From positions 221,202 through 285,201 of the forward strand of contig NZ_BMNW01000007.1 in the NCBI RefSeq assembly GCF_014646755.1: a stretch of DNA of 64,000 nt. Direction: 5' to 3'. The translations under genes were made by a program, and so were the position numbers. The notes under the pieces are model-generated. The model was not told the DNA's origin. It made no database searches and saw only the letters and a list, made by a program, of their open reading frames with translations. Below are positions 16,962 through 25,758 of the stretch, piece after piece; the stretch's first letter is position 1, and each line of letters starts with the position of its first letter. This DNA is from Pseudomonas asuensis. Its GTDB lineage: Bacteria; Pseudomonadota; Gammaproteobacteria; Pseudomonadales; Pseudomonadaceae.

Positions 16962-17696
16962 ATGAAGATAACAATAAAGACGCTAGCTGTTGCGACCTCT
17001 CTGGGAATGACCGTTTTGGCAGGCAATGTCCAGGCCGCTGATTCGGGGTATATCAACTACCGGCACCAGTATCTGGAAGACTCAAAACTTCACTCTGACC
17101 GCGTGCTGCTCGGTATACGTCTGGAAAATGGCCTCGGTTTCGAAGGGGAACTGAAGTACAAGACTGGCGGCAGCCGCAAGGACGTCGCGTTTGATAACAC
17201 CGTAGGCGATGGCCATGAATTTACAGCAGATTATCGGTACTCCCTTAATCCTCAATGGACGATTGCACCCTTTATAAGTTTGGTTGCGGTAGAAAACGCA
17301 ACGACTTATCGAACCGGCGCGCGTCTGGGTTACAAGGTAAACAATCAATGGACGATCAGCGGCCGCTATCGTTACGAGGCTCGCAAGCTGGATCGCAATC
17401 AGGTCGACGCATCCGTGCCTGATAGAGCCAAGCGTGACCAGCATGTACATCGCTTTGATGGCTGGCTGGGCTATGCTCCGGGCGGGAAATTATCGTACGA
17501 ATACAACCTGGTTTATTTCAAAGCGGACTATACCCGTTACGACGGCAAGAAAAGCGATTACGAACAAAACCTCGCCTTTAAATACAAGTGGGACAAGCGC
17601 TGGCAGCCCTTTGTTGAGCTGGGTGATGTGAAAGTCAACTCCACCGACAGTGATCGCCAGCTACGTATGCGCGTGGGTGTGCATTACAGCTTTTAA
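16962..17696 (+). CDS. kdgM: KdgM-family oligogalacturonate-specific outer membrane porin
   Basis: This small monomeric beta-barrel porin lets pectin oligomers cross the outer membrane. From ATG 16962 it has 244 residues with a signal peptide (about 1-26, GNVQAAD). The mature protein begins with GYINYRHQYLEDSKLHSDRV, the KdgM/NanC family start, and continues as alternating beta strands ending in an aromatic residue (RVGVHYSF), as needed for barrel assembly. Length matches the family. Its neighbours are the acid-sugar gene upstream and two symporters plus Ogl downstream. An A-rich motif overlaps the ribosome-binding region, suggesting translational repression. Confidence 0.92.
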   Translation: MKITIKTLAVATSLGMTVLAGNVQAADSGYINYRHQYLEDSKLHSDRVLLGIRLENGLGFEGELKYKTGGSRKDVAFDNTVGDGHEFTADYRYSLNPQWTIAPFISLVAVENATTYRTGARLGYKVNNQWTISGRYRYEARKLDRNQVDASVPDRAKRDQHVHRFDGWLGYAPGGKLSYEYNLVYFKADYTRYDGKKSDYEQNLAFKYKWDKRWQPFVELGDVKVNSTDSDRQLRMRVGVHYSF

Positions 17697-17737
17697 CAGG
17701 CAGTAAGTATCCGGTCGAAGTACAGATGAAGTGATAG

Positions 17738-17765
17738 GAAAGTATATATAAATTTATAGACTTTC
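17738..17765. repeat. AT-rich inverted repeat after kdgM
   Basis: GAAAGT (17738-17743) and ACTTTC (17760-17765) flank a perfect 12-bp palindrome TATAAATTTATA. It could be a terminator-like hairpin for kdgM or a regulator site for the symporter gene. Confidence 0.45.
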
Positions 17766-17798
17766 AAGCTGCTCACTTCATTTGTCTTCATTCTTGTA

Positions 17799-17826
17799 TC
17801 TGAAACAACAAGAACATTATTTCAGA
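17799..17826. promoter_or_regulatory. Inverted repeat TCTGAAA-N14-TTTCAGA upstream of the first symporter
   Basis: Perfect 7-bp arms in the 420-bp gap before the first symporter gene. The rest of this gap (17697-18117) contains only a doubtful 73-codon frame (17855-18076). A TGAAAC half-site recalls enteric KdgR boxes, but the full consensus is not present. Confidence 0.35.
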
Positions 17827-18117
17827 ACAACGAAGTTATGTTCTCTTTTATTCGGTGAATAATATGAGAATTGATAAAGTTAGGAAGCTAGAGAGAGTGT
17901 TTTACTCTGCTTCTGATATATCTGGATTGATATTAAAGGCACCGCTATGTGCTTATCTTACAATAGGCAATAGTTATAAAGAGCGGGACAAAACATCTGT
18001 TTTAGCACGCCGGAAGGCGGGCTCTTTTCAATGGATGCGAGCCAGGCCGTTTCAACATTTTCTGTATCCCCTCTGATGTGTTTCCGGCCAGTAGCGCCAA
18101 TATTGTGAGAAAACGCT

Positions 18118-19905
18118 ATGAACATAGATATGTTGGTGGTGGCAGGCTATTTCTTGCTGATGATTATCATCAGCCTTGCCTTCAAGAAAATGGCTAATAA
18201 GTCGGCAAGCGACTATTTTCGGGGCGGCGGTCGAATGCTGTGGTGGATGGTAGGTGCCACGGCATTCATGACGCAGTTTTCAGCCTGGACATTTACAGGG
18301 GCAGCAGGTAAAGCCTTCAATGATGGTTTGGCAGTGACCTTTGTTTTCCTTGGGAACATCTTTGCCTATGCCATTTCCTATTGGTGGTTCAGCCATCGCT
18401 TCCGCCAGATGCGTGTCGATACGCCTACCGAGGGTATCAAGATGCGTTTCGGCAAGACGAATGAGCAGTTTTTTACCTGGGCCATTATCCCGCTAAGTGT
18501 GCTTAACGGCGGTGTCTGGCTAAATGGTCTGGCGATCTTTGTCGGAGCCGTATTTGGCTATGATATGGCGACCACCATATGGATCACTGGTATTTCTGTA
18601 CTGCTTATCTCGCTATTGAGCGGGGCGTGGGGCGTGGTTGCCAGTGACTTTGTTCAGACCTTGGTCGTTGCCGTCATCTCTGTGGCCAGCGCCATTGTTG
18701 CCTTGGTTGCCGTAGGTGGCCCTTCTGAAATGATTGCCCGATTCCCAACCAATTTCGTAATGGGACCGGACATGAATTATGGCCTGCTGCTGATAGGCTC
18801 GTTCCTGTTCTTTCTGGTCAAGCAGCTACAAAGCATCAACAACATGCAGGACTCCTACCGCTTCCTCAATGCGAAGGATTCTGATAACGCACGCAAGGCG
18901 TCCCTGCTTGCCCTGGCACTGATGGTGGGTGGAACGCTGATTTGGTTCATCCCGCCCTGGGCAACCGCTGTTCTGTATCCGGATGCTCCGCTGGCGCATG
19001 CTGAGCTGGGCAATAAAGCCAGTGATGCCGTTTATCTGGTGTTCGCAGAGCGCTTGATGCCGGTAGGCACAATAGGACTTCTGGTTGCGGGTTTGTTTGC
19101 TGCTACCATGTCTTCGATGGACTCCGCCCTGTGCCGTAACGCCGGTATTTTCGTACGGAGCTTTTGGGCACCTGTGGTGTGCCGTAACAAGCCTCTCAGC
19201 GAGAAAAAGCTGTTGCACGTCAGCCAGATTGCCACGATTGTGAACGGTATTCTGGTTATCCTCATTGCTCAGCTCTTTGCTCAGCTCAAGGGCCTAAGCC
19301 TGTTCGAGCTGATGATGCGTGTTGCTACGTTGCTTCAGTCTCCCATCCTGGTGCCGCTGTTTTTCGGCATGTTCATTCGCAAAACGCCAAGGTGGGCCGC
19401 CTGGGGTACTGTTGCTTTCGGCATGCTCGTTTCCTGGCTGGTGATGAATGTGTTCACTGCACAATGGTGTGCCAGTTTGTTTGGTGTAACGCTGACTGCA
19501 CGTGAACTTTCTGAGCTGACAACTACTATTACGGTTGCGGCCCATCTGTTTCTAACAGGCGGCTTCTTCTGTGCTACTACCTTGTTCTACAAGGAAGAGG
19601 CATTTACCTCAGAAGAAAAACAGCAAACGGCTCAGTTCTTCAAGGATATTGAAACACCTGTCATCGCCGAAAGCGACCAGGATGTGTATGACCGGTTACA
19701 GCGCAGCAAGCTGGGTCAAATTACCTTGATGATGGGGGCGGGTTTGATGCTGATGGTATTGGTACCCAACCCTCTTTGGGGGCGGCTCCTGTTTGCAGGC
19801 TGTGCCATTTCCATTCTGGTGTGTGGCTACTTGCTCAAGCGCAGCGCTAATGTGGAAGGGAGTCTAGAGACGCTCCAGACGCGATTGACCGAGCGGCCAT
19901 CCTGA
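18118..19905 (+). CDS. Sodium:solute symporter (SSS family), probable uronate or oligogalacturonide uptake
   Basis: The product has 595 residues and about 13-14 membrane segments of the SSS/LeuT-like fold. Family marks are the N-terminal DYFRGGGRMLWWMVGATAF, the FSAWTFTGAAGKAFNDG sodium-site region and the later GLLVAGLFAATMSSMDSALCR segment with the serine cluster expected in helix 8. A soluble stretch of about 60 residues (EEKQQTAQFFKDIETP onward) precedes two final membrane helices. It is a paralogue of the next gene. The location between kdgM and ogl points to transport of unsaturated or saturated galacturonide oligomers, or of galacturonate, across the inner membrane. Confidence 0.88.
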   Translation: MNIDMLVVAGYFLLMIIISLAFKKMANKSASDYFRGGGRMLWWMVGATAFMTQFSAWTFTGAAGKAFNDGLAVTFVFLGNIFAYAISYWWFSHRFRQMRVDTPTEGIKMRFGKTNEQFFTWAIIPLSVLNGGVWLNGLAIFVGAVFGYDMATTIWITGISVLLISLLSGAWGVVASDFVQTLVVAVISVASAIVALVAVGGPSEMIARFPTNFVMGPDMNYGLLLIGSFLFFLVKQLQSINNMQDSYRFLNAKDSDNARKASLLALALMVGGTLIWFIPPWATAVLYPDAPLAHAELGNKASDAVYLVFAERLMPVGTIGLLVAGLFAATMSSMDSALCRNAGIFVRSFWAPVVCRNKPLSEKKLLHVSQIATIVNGILVILIAQLFAQLKGLSLFELMMRVATLLQSPILVPLFFGMFIRKTPRWAAWGTVAFGMLVSWLVMNVFTAQWCASLFGVTLTARELSELTTTITVAAHLFLTGGFFCATTLFYKEEAFTSEEKQQTAQFFKDIETPVIAESDQDVYDRLQRSKLGQITLMMGAGLMLMVLVPNPLWGRLLFAGCAISILVCGYLLKRSANVEGSLETLQTRLTERPS

Positions 19906-19922
19906 GGCCAATCTGCTCTAGT

Positions 19923-19947
19923 ACCGGTGCCCGAATAGGGCACCGGT
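19923..19947 (+). terminator. Hairpin between the two symporter genes
   Basis: ACCGGTGCCC and GGGCACCGGT make a perfect 10-bp stem with a 5-nt loop, followed by TTTA. The two paralogues may therefore be transcribed separately or at different levels. Confidence 0.65.
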
Positions 19948-20037
19948 TTATGCGTTCGACAGTTCCTTCCACGTTATCTCTCACAGTATGCCTCAGCCTG
20001 CCTGCTTCATCGTTACGTTGGCATCAAGGCTCAAAGA

Positions 20038-21768
20038 ATGACCTCACTTGACCTGATAGTGGTTGCGGTATACCTGGTGTTTATTATTGTGGCGGCCGCA
20101 TGTTTTCGCCGCTACGCACAAAGCAGTAGCCAATTCATCAATGGCGGTGGCTCTATGCCCTGGTGGATGGCTGGATCCACTGCCTTCATGACGCAGTTCA
20201 GCGCCTGGACCTTTACCGGGGCGGCGGGGAAGGCATTTACAGATGGGTTTCCGGTTCTGGTGCTGTTTTGGGGCAACGCCCTGGGATTTTTTATCGCCTG
20301 TGTTTTCTTTGCGGCCCGCTACCGCAAGCTCAGGGTAGAGACCTCGATGCAGGTCATTGCTCTACGCTTTGGCAAGCCGACCGAGCAATTATTCACTTGG
20401 CTGCAGTTCCCACTTTCAACCCTTACCGCCGCTATATGGCTCAATGGGCTGGCGTATATTCTTTCCTCGATGACAGGTTTTGGCATGGTGCCAACCCTAT
20501 TGGTCACCGGTACGGTCATCACGTTTATTTCGGCCAGTGGGGGGGCGTGGACGGTCAATGCGACCAATGTCATTCAACTTGTCCTGATCCTGGCCATTAC
20601 CCTGGTCACCGGTTGCTTTGCGCTATACGTCGGTGGTGGACCAGGCAATATTATCGAGCGGTTTCCAGTAGATTTCTGGCAGGGGCATGACATAAGCCTT
20701 TGGGAGATCCTGCTGTTCTGGATCGCCATGATCCTGATGCAACAGGTAGTTTCGACCAACAACGCGATTACCTGTTATCGCTTTCTGGTTACCCGAAACG
20801 AGCATGAGGCGCGCCGGGCTGCGTTTTTGGCAGGCATTCTATTTGTAGTCGGCCCTGTCCTGTGGTTCATCCCTCCCTGGGTTGCAGCCTTGCAGGGTGC
20901 GGATCTTGCTGCGGAGTATCCTCAGCTGGGCGAGCAGGCCGGTAATGCGGCTTATCTGTACTTCGTTCAACATGCGATGCCGGCCGGTACAGTCGGGCTC
21001 ACGCTGGCGGCCATGGTGGCCGCGACGATTGCTCCAATGAGTACCGCGCTCAATCGCAATGCCGGCATTTTTATCCGCAACGTCTATCAACGCCCCAGGC
21101 ACAGTGAGTCCCACCTGCTGGCTATGGGCCGCTGGATAACACTGCTTAATGGCGTTCTGGCCACCCTGACGGCCTGGTGGATGGCCGAGCAGGAAGGGGT
21201 TGGGTTCTTTGAGTTGGCAATGATGGTCAGCTCCATGTTTCTGCTGCCCCTTTCCATTCCTGCGATGCTGGCCGTCATCGTACGGCGTACGCCAGATTGG
21301 GCTGGCTGGAGCACCGTTCTGGTCGGCGCAATGGTGTCGCTGACGTTTTATCTGGGATTCAATCCCGTGGCGCTTCCCGCATGGCTAGGTGGGCAACCCC
21401 TCACCGGGCGTGAGGCAAGTGATTTGAAGTTTGGGGCAACAGTGCTGGCACATCTGATCCTGACGGGCGGATTTTTTATAGGCACACGCATCTGGTACAG
21501 CCCTACTCAAAACACCTTGAGGCAGCAACAGCTCAAGGTGTTCTTTCGCAATATGTGTCGCCCCTTACAGCCTGACGAGATGGCCCGTGTTGACCCCGCT
21601 CAAGCCCGGAGGCTCGGCGCCTTGATAACAGGAATGGGGCTGCTCTTGTTACCGCTGCTGTTATTGGCTGAGGCACCCCAGGGGCTTTGGCTGCACGCCG
21701 CCATTGTAGGAACCGTGTTGATGTCGGGACTGGCTCTGCGGCATTGGGCAGGTAATAACAGGACATAA
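20038..21768 (+). CDS. Second sodium:solute symporter (SSS family)
   Basis: This 576-residue paralogue of the upstream symporter keeps the same landmarks: FINGGGSMPWWMAGSTAF, FSAWTFTGAAGKAFTDG and LAAMVAATIAPMSTALNRNAG. The C-terminal soluble insert (TLRQQQLKVFFRNMCRP) is also shared. The amino acids in the transport core differ enough that the two may prefer oligomers of different length or saturation. It stands 139 nt upstream of ogl. The ATG lies directly after CTCAAAGA, a weak ribosome site. Confidence 0.88.
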   Translation: MTSLDLIVVAVYLVFIIVAAACFRRYAQSSSQFINGGGSMPWWMAGSTAFMTQFSAWTFTGAAGKAFTDGFPVLVLFWGNALGFFIACVFFAARYRKLRVETSMQVIALRFGKPTEQLFTWLQFPLSTLTAAIWLNGLAYILSSMTGFGMVPTLLVTGTVITFISASGGAWTVNATNVIQLVLILAITLVTGCFALYVGGGPGNIIERFPVDFWQGHDISLWEILLFWIAMILMQQVVSTNNAITCYRFLVTRNEHEARRAAFLAGILFVVGPVLWFIPPWVAALQGADLAAEYPQLGEQAGNAAYLYFVQHAMPAGTVGLTLAAMVAATIAPMSTALNRNAGIFIRNVYQRPRHSESHLLAMGRWITLLNGVLATLTAWWMAEQEGVGFFELAMMVSSMFLLPLSIPAMLAVIVRRTPDWAGWSTVLVGAMVSLTFYLGFNPVALPAWLGGQPLTGREASDLKFGATVLAHLILTGGFFIGTRIWYSPTQNTLRQQQLKVFFRNMCRPLQPDEMARVDPAQARRLGALITGMGLLLLPLLLLAEAPQGLWLHAAIVGTVLMSGLALRHWAGNNRT

Positions 21769-21815
21769 CTGAATACAGACCTCTCAACCAGAGAGAAACA
21801 TATATCAGTCATTGA

Positions 21816-21833
21816 TTGTTTAACGTTAACAAA
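21816..21833. promoter_or_regulatory. LacI-like palindrome upstream of ogl
   Basis: TTGTTTAACGTTAACAAA has a perfect 10-bp core TTAACGTTAA centred on CG, as in LacI-family operators, 75 nt before the ogl start. No LacI-type gene is in the window. Confidence 0.45.
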
Positions 21834-21907
21834 GATTTTAGGTGTGGATCGTTAATAACGCCTATAAGTGCTCTGATAGAGCATTATCAAAATAACAGAG
21901 GTGTGTT

Positions 21908-23074
21908 ATGGCAAAGGGTTCTCATATTAAACTGGATTACCACACGTATATTGATGAAGGGACCGGCGCTGAAGTCATGCGCCTCACACCTGTCGATACA
22001 CTGTGCCATCGCAACTATTTCTATCAGAAGTGTTTTGCCAATGATGGCCGCAAACTTTTGTTTGCAGCCGAATTCGACAGGAACCGTAATTACTATCTAC
22101 TCGATATTCAGGCCAAACAGGCCATACAATTAACGGAAGGGACGGGCGATAATACTTTTGGCGGTTTTCTATCCCAGGATGATCGTTACCTGTATTACGT
22201 TAAGAATGAACGCCAATTGCGCCGTGTAGAGTTGGCGACGCTGGAAGAAACAACGGTCTACCAGGTAGCTGATGACTGGGTCGGTTACGGTACATGGGTA
22301 GCGAACAGTGCCTGCACCAGTTTGGTTGGAATCGAGATTGCCCGTTCGGACTGGACACCACTGACAGACTGGGACGTGTTTCGGACCTTTTTTACCAGTA
22401 ACCCGCACTGTCGTCTGATCCGTGTTGATCTAGGAACAGGTGAAGCACGTGTGGTTCACGAGGACAAGATCTGGTTGGGGCATCCCATCTACCGTCCTTA
22501 TCATGACCAAACTGTCGCCTTCTGCCACGAAGGACCCCATGACCTGGTTGATGCCCGGATGTGGTTGGTCGATGAGGACGGCTCCAATGTACGCAAGGTC
22601 CGTGAACAGAAGCCGGGGGAGAGTTGCACCCATGAATTCTGGGTGCCGGATGGCTCCGCCATGATCTATGTGATCTATCCCAAGGGGCAGCAGGCACGGC
22701 AAATCTGGCGATTTGACCCGGATACCGAAACCAACGAGATGCTGATGGAAATGCCCGCCTGTTCTCACCTCATGAGCAACGAAAACGGCACCATGCTGGT
22801 AGGCGATGGCTCCGGTACGCCGGTCGATGTGGAAGACACAAAGGGCTACACCATCGAGAACGATCCCTGGCTTTACGTCTTTGATGTAAAGCGCCAGCGA
22901 CACGCACGTCTGGCTGCCCACAACAGCTCCTGGCGAGTGCTTGATGGGGATCGGCAGGTTACCCATCCTCACCCATCGTTCACGCCGGATAATCGCAAGG
23001 TATTATTCAGCTCCGATTTTGAAGGCAAGCCCGCCGTGTATCTGGCGACAGTACCCGACACGCTGTTTACCTGA
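21908..23074 (+). CDS. ogl: Oligogalacturonate lyase (PL22)
   Basis: This cytoplasmic beta-propeller lyase splits short oligogalacturonides, mainly unsaturated digalacturonate, into 5-keto-4-deoxyuronate. At 388 residues it has the same length as the Dickeya and Yersinia enzymes. The catalytic H242 (CTHEFW) and the manganese ligands H287 (ACSHLMS), Q350, H353 and H355 (RQVTHPHPSF) fall at exactly the positions known for the family. There is no signal peptide. The enzymes that process the product (KduI, KduD, KdgK) are not in the window. The start ATG follows AGAGGTGTGTT, a good ribosome site. Confidence 0.96.
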   Translation: MAKGSHIKLDYHTYIDEGTGAEVMRLTPVDTLCHRNYFYQKCFANDGRKLLFAAEFDRNRNYYLLDIQAKQAIQLTEGTGDNTFGGFLSQDDRYLYYVKNERQLRRVELATLEETTVYQVADDWVGYGTWVANSACTSLVGIEIARSDWTPLTDWDVFRTFFTSNPHCRLIRVDLGTGEARVVHEDKIWLGHPIYRPYHDQTVAFCHEGPHDLVDARMWLVDEDGSNVRKVREQKPGESCTHEFWVPDGSAMIYVIYPKGQQARQIWRFDPDTETNEMLMEMPACSHLMSNENGTMLVGDGSGTPVDVEDTKGYTIENDPWLYVFDVKRQRHARLAAHNSSWRVLDGDRQVTHPHPSFTPDNRKVLFSSDFEGKPAVYLATVPDTLFT

Positions 23075-23083
23075 TCGGCGTAT

Positions 23084-23108
23084 CCTGCCCAGCGCCTGGC
23101 TGGGCAGG
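23084..23108. terminator. Hairpin between convergent ogl and gntR
   Basis: CCTGCCCAGC and GCTGGGCAGG form a perfect 10-bp stem with a 5-nt loop; no T tract. Confidence 0.6.
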
Positions 23109-23120
23109 AGCCAACACCCG

Positions 23121-23855
23121 TCACTCGTAAAGCGTATGGCGCGCCTCGTGCGCCCGGTAAAGGCGTTCACGGCTGTTGCTCAAGTGCAGGTACATGGCTG
23201 CCCGCGCAGAATCAGGGCTTTGTAGCGCAATCGCGCTGTAGATCTTTTCATGCTCCCGGTAGACCAGATCCAGATATGCCACGCGATCCCTTTGGGCCGC
23301 ATAGGCCGAATTCATCTTGGTGCGTGGAATGAGCTTTGTACCCAAGTGCTTCATGATATCGAACATATACGCATTGCCTGACGCCTTGGCGATGCGTAAA
23401 TGAAATTGTGAGTCGGCATGGATCGCAATACCTGTCTTCGGGCCACTGTCCTTCATGGATAGCAACGCCAGCTCAATGTCCTTGAGCTCCTGCTGGCTGC
23501 GGTTCTGCGCCGCCAGACCTGCCGCTTCGACTTCCATGCTCATGCGCAGCTCCAAGAGGCTGAGCACATCCTGCAGGGTGGAAATGGTTTCCGGCCCCAA
23601 CTGCAGGGTTGGCGGAGGTGGCATGTCAACGATAAAGGTGCCGACACTACGGCGTGTTTCGACCAGGCCTGCCGCCTGAAGGCGCAAAAGCGCTTCACGC
23701 ACGACACTACGGCTGAAACCTTCACTGCTGGAGATTTCCAGTTCGGAAGGCAGTTTTTCTCCCCGCTTGAAAATCCCATCGCGAATGTACTGCGATAAAC
23801 GGGCAACCAGTTCTTCGGCTAGACGTTTCGGCTTTTGGGAAGGCCTGTCGATCAT
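23121..23855 (-). CDS. GntR-family regulator, FadR subfamily with FCD domain
   Basis: From ATG 23855 the product has 244 residues. The upstream in-frame extension to 24038 is rich in cysteine and unlike the family, so I exclude it. The winged helix (about 10-75) has LAEELVARLSQYIRDGIFKR, LPSELEISSSEGFSRSVVRE and LRLQAAGLVETRRSVGTFI. The FCD all-helical effector domain follows (about 90-225), with metal-site histidines in DSQFHLRIAKASGN and EHEKIYSAI. It is convergent with ogl. Related regulators in proteobacteria (ExuR, UxuR and similar) sense uronates. It is the best candidate to bind the GTATG-N4-CATAC operators at 15240 and 43892. This is inferred, not shown. Confidence 0.88.
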   Translation of the reverse strand: MIDRPSQKPKRLAEELVARLSQYIRDGIFKRGEKLPSELEISSSEGFSRSVVREALLRLQAAGLVETRRSVGTFIVDMPPPPTLQLGPETISTLQDVLSLLELRMSMEVEAAGLAAQNRSQQELKDIELALLSMKDSGPKTGIAIHADSQFHLRIAKASGNAYMFDIMKHLGTKLIPRTKMNSAYAAQRDRVAYLDLVYREHEKIYSAIALQSPDSARAAMYLHLSNSRERLYRAHEARHTLYE

Positions 23856-24186
23856 AAAGGGCTCATTTATTTTCTGGGCTCGATGACTTCCGCAGCAAGC
23901 ATACACATTTCGGCAGACCGGCTCAGAAGAAAAGCATGCCAGGCCCTGCACCTTGGGCGTTTGCCTTGCGCAGAAGATTTTATTCGATGCGACTGAGCTT
24001 TGATGCTTGAAAGATCCATGAAGGCACGTTGGTATCAATACAATAGGCAGTGCTCCGGTATTAGCGACTTCATCGGCTGACTGACCGGTCTATTCATCCG
24101 TGTCATATGCAGTACAGGGTATAAACCTTCTGTGTTGTTTTGCTATGGTCATACTCAAGACATTAGCTATAAGCGAGACAATAACA

Positions 24187-25158
24187 GTGAAGCGATCTGC
24201 CCTTGCCGCTATGGCGGTGCTTGCCAGCCTGGCCGTGGATGCCCAGGCTCAGGAGCATTCGGATATTCCAGTACGCCAGGAGTTCTACGCCTATGCCTCC
24301 CAGACGCTGAGCGATACGCAGTTCCTGACCGGACAATCAGGCAGGCCCGTGACCTTGACTGCTGGCCTGAGCCTTCCTGCCGGGGACGGGCCTTTCCCGG
24401 CAGTGATCCTGCAACATGGCTCAGGTGGAATTGGTGACAATATTGCCTATTGGCAGCGCACCCTTAACCAGCAGGGGATCGCCACGTTCGTGCTTGATGG
24501 ATTCACTGGCCGTGGGTTGGTCAGTACCAGCAAGGATCAAGCCCAGCTGGGACGGCTCAACTTTATTCTGGACGAATATCGAGCGCTGGCGCTTCTGGCC
24601 GAACATCCCCGTATTGATGCCTCCCGTATCGTATTGATGGGGTTCTCCCGTGGGGGGCAGGCCTCGCTGTATGCCAGTCTTGAGCGATTCCAGAAACAAT
24701 GGAAAGGAGGAGAAACAAGCTTTGCGGCTTATATTGCCTTTTACCCCGACTGTTCCATTTCCTTCAAGGATGAGGACAAGGTAGCAGGCAAACCCATCCG
24801 CGTCTTTCATGGCGAGGCCGATGATTATGATCCACTGTCCCGGTGCACGCCCTACCTGGATCGCCTGGCTAAGGCTGGGGCTGACGTAAAAATATTTCCC
24901 TATCCCGACGCGCATCATGGCTTCGATAGTCCTTCTCCGCAGTCTGTACGCGTTGCTCAGGGCAGCCAGACCGTGAGGGCGTGCCAGATAGCCGAGGGCG
25001 AGCAGGGCGTGCTGGTCAATCAGGCGACAGGTGAGCCTTTCCGTTATACCGATGCCTGTGTCGCGCTTGATCCCCATGTAGGACCAAACGCGGCAGCTAC
25101 CCAGCAAGCAACTGAAGATGTGCTGACGTTTTTGAAAACGGTATTGGATAAGCCTTGA
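24187..25158 (+). CDS. Secreted dienelactone-hydrolase-like alpha/beta hydrolase
   Basis: I choose GTG 24187 because it starts a clean signal peptide (KRSALAAMAVLASLAVDAQAQ); the longer frame from 24100 adds an unlikely leader. The product has 323 residues. The alpha/beta hydrolase triad is visible: the nucleophile serine in LMGFSRGGQAS, an aspartate in VFHGEADDYDP, and a histidine in YPDAHHGFDS. An oxyanion-region ILQHGSGG lies early. Four cysteines in the C-terminal part (PDCSI, SRCTPY, RACQIA, TDACVA) may form disulphides, fitting a periplasmic enzyme. The substrate is unknown; an esterase acting on plant cell-wall esters would fit the setting. Confidence 0.75.
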   Translation: MKRSALAAMAVLASLAVDAQAQEHSDIPVRQEFYAYASQTLSDTQFLTGQSGRPVTLTAGLSLPAGDGPFPAVILQHGSGGIGDNIAYWQRTLNQQGIATFVLDGFTGRGLVSTSKDQAQLGRLNFILDEYRALALLAEHPRIDASRIVLMGFSRGGQASLYASLERFQKQWKGGETSFAAYIAFYPDCSISFKDEDKVAGKPIRVFHGEADDYDPLSRCTPYLDRLAKAGADVKIFPYPDAHHGFDSPSPQSVRVAQGSQTVRACQIAEGEQGVLVNQATGEPFRYTDACVALDPHVGPNAAATQQATEDVLTFLKTVLDKP

Positions 25159-25166
25159 AGAGGGAG

Positions 25167-25192
25167 CACCCAGCCCCTCGCAGGGCTGGGTG
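25167..25192. terminator. Hairpin between convergent hydrolase and DedA genes
   Basis: CACCCAGCCC and GGGCTGGGTG form a perfect 10-bp stem with a 6-nt loop; no T tract. Confidence 0.6.
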
Positions 25193-25197
25193 ACGAA

Positions 25198-25758
25198 TCA
25201 GGCGTGGCGGCGTCGACGGATCAGCCAGACGGTAACAATAGCCAATAAGGCGGCTGCGATAGCTACCAGCCAGAGACCGGCATGGGATTGCGTTGAAAAG
25301 AGACGCTGCACGAACTCTCCTACACCATAGCCAATGCTGACCATGATGGAAGCCCATAGGAAAGCACCGATAATGTTCAATGGAACGAAACGTCTTGCAG
25401 GGATTCCACTGGTACCAATAATGATGGGGCCAATGGTCCTGAAGCCATAGGCGAAACGTGTTCCGATCACCCATAGCGACGGATAACGCTGAATCATCTG
25501 GCGGGCGCGCTCAATGCGGTGTTGGTGCCGGTGAAATTTCTTCAGCACGGGATCGCCGTAACGCCTGCCCAGGAAAAACAGAAACTGATCGCTGATCATT
25601 GCACCAATGGCAGTCATGAGAATGGTCAGGAAAATATTCAGATAACCATGGCGGGCCGCCACGCCTGCCAGAATGGCCAGACCATCGCCTTCGATAAGCG
25701 GCCCCACCATGACGGCCAGATAGCCGTATTGGGTTATCCATTCGTTCTGTTCGAGCAT
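25198..25758 (-). CDS. DedA-family inner membrane protein
   Basis: The protein has 186 residues. DedA-type motifs are present: a GPLIEGDGLAILAG segment near residue 20, SDQFLFFLGRRYGDP, and the FAYGFRTIGPIIIGTSGIPARRF region whose G-T-R arginines are typical. About four to five membrane segments and a basic C-terminal tail (IRRRRHA) are seen. DedA proteins act in lipid (undecaprenyl phosphate or phospholipid) flipping and membrane homeostasis. AGGACC precedes the ATG. Confidence 0.88.
   Translation of the reverse strand: MLEQNEWITQYGYLAVMVGPLIEGDGLAILAGVAARHGYLNIFLTILMTAIGAMISDQFLFFLGRRYGDPVLKKFHRHQHRIERARQMIQRYPSLWVIGTRFAYGFRTIGPIIIGTSGIPARRFVPLNIIGAFLWASIMVSIGYGVGEFVQRLFSTQSHAGLWLVAIAAALLAIVTVWLIRRRRHA

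Noticed and set aside
17781-17830. Enteric-type KdgR box upstream of the symporter
   Set aside because: A TGAAAC half-site exists, but the second half and spacing do not match the KdgR consensus.
17855-18076. 73-codon frame in the leader of the first symporter
   Set aside because: GTG start without ribosome site and no domain; more likely part of the leader.
24421-25107. 228-codon minus-strand frame opposite the alpha/beta hydrolase
   Set aside because: The plus strand has signal peptide and catalytic triad; the opposite frame has no motif.
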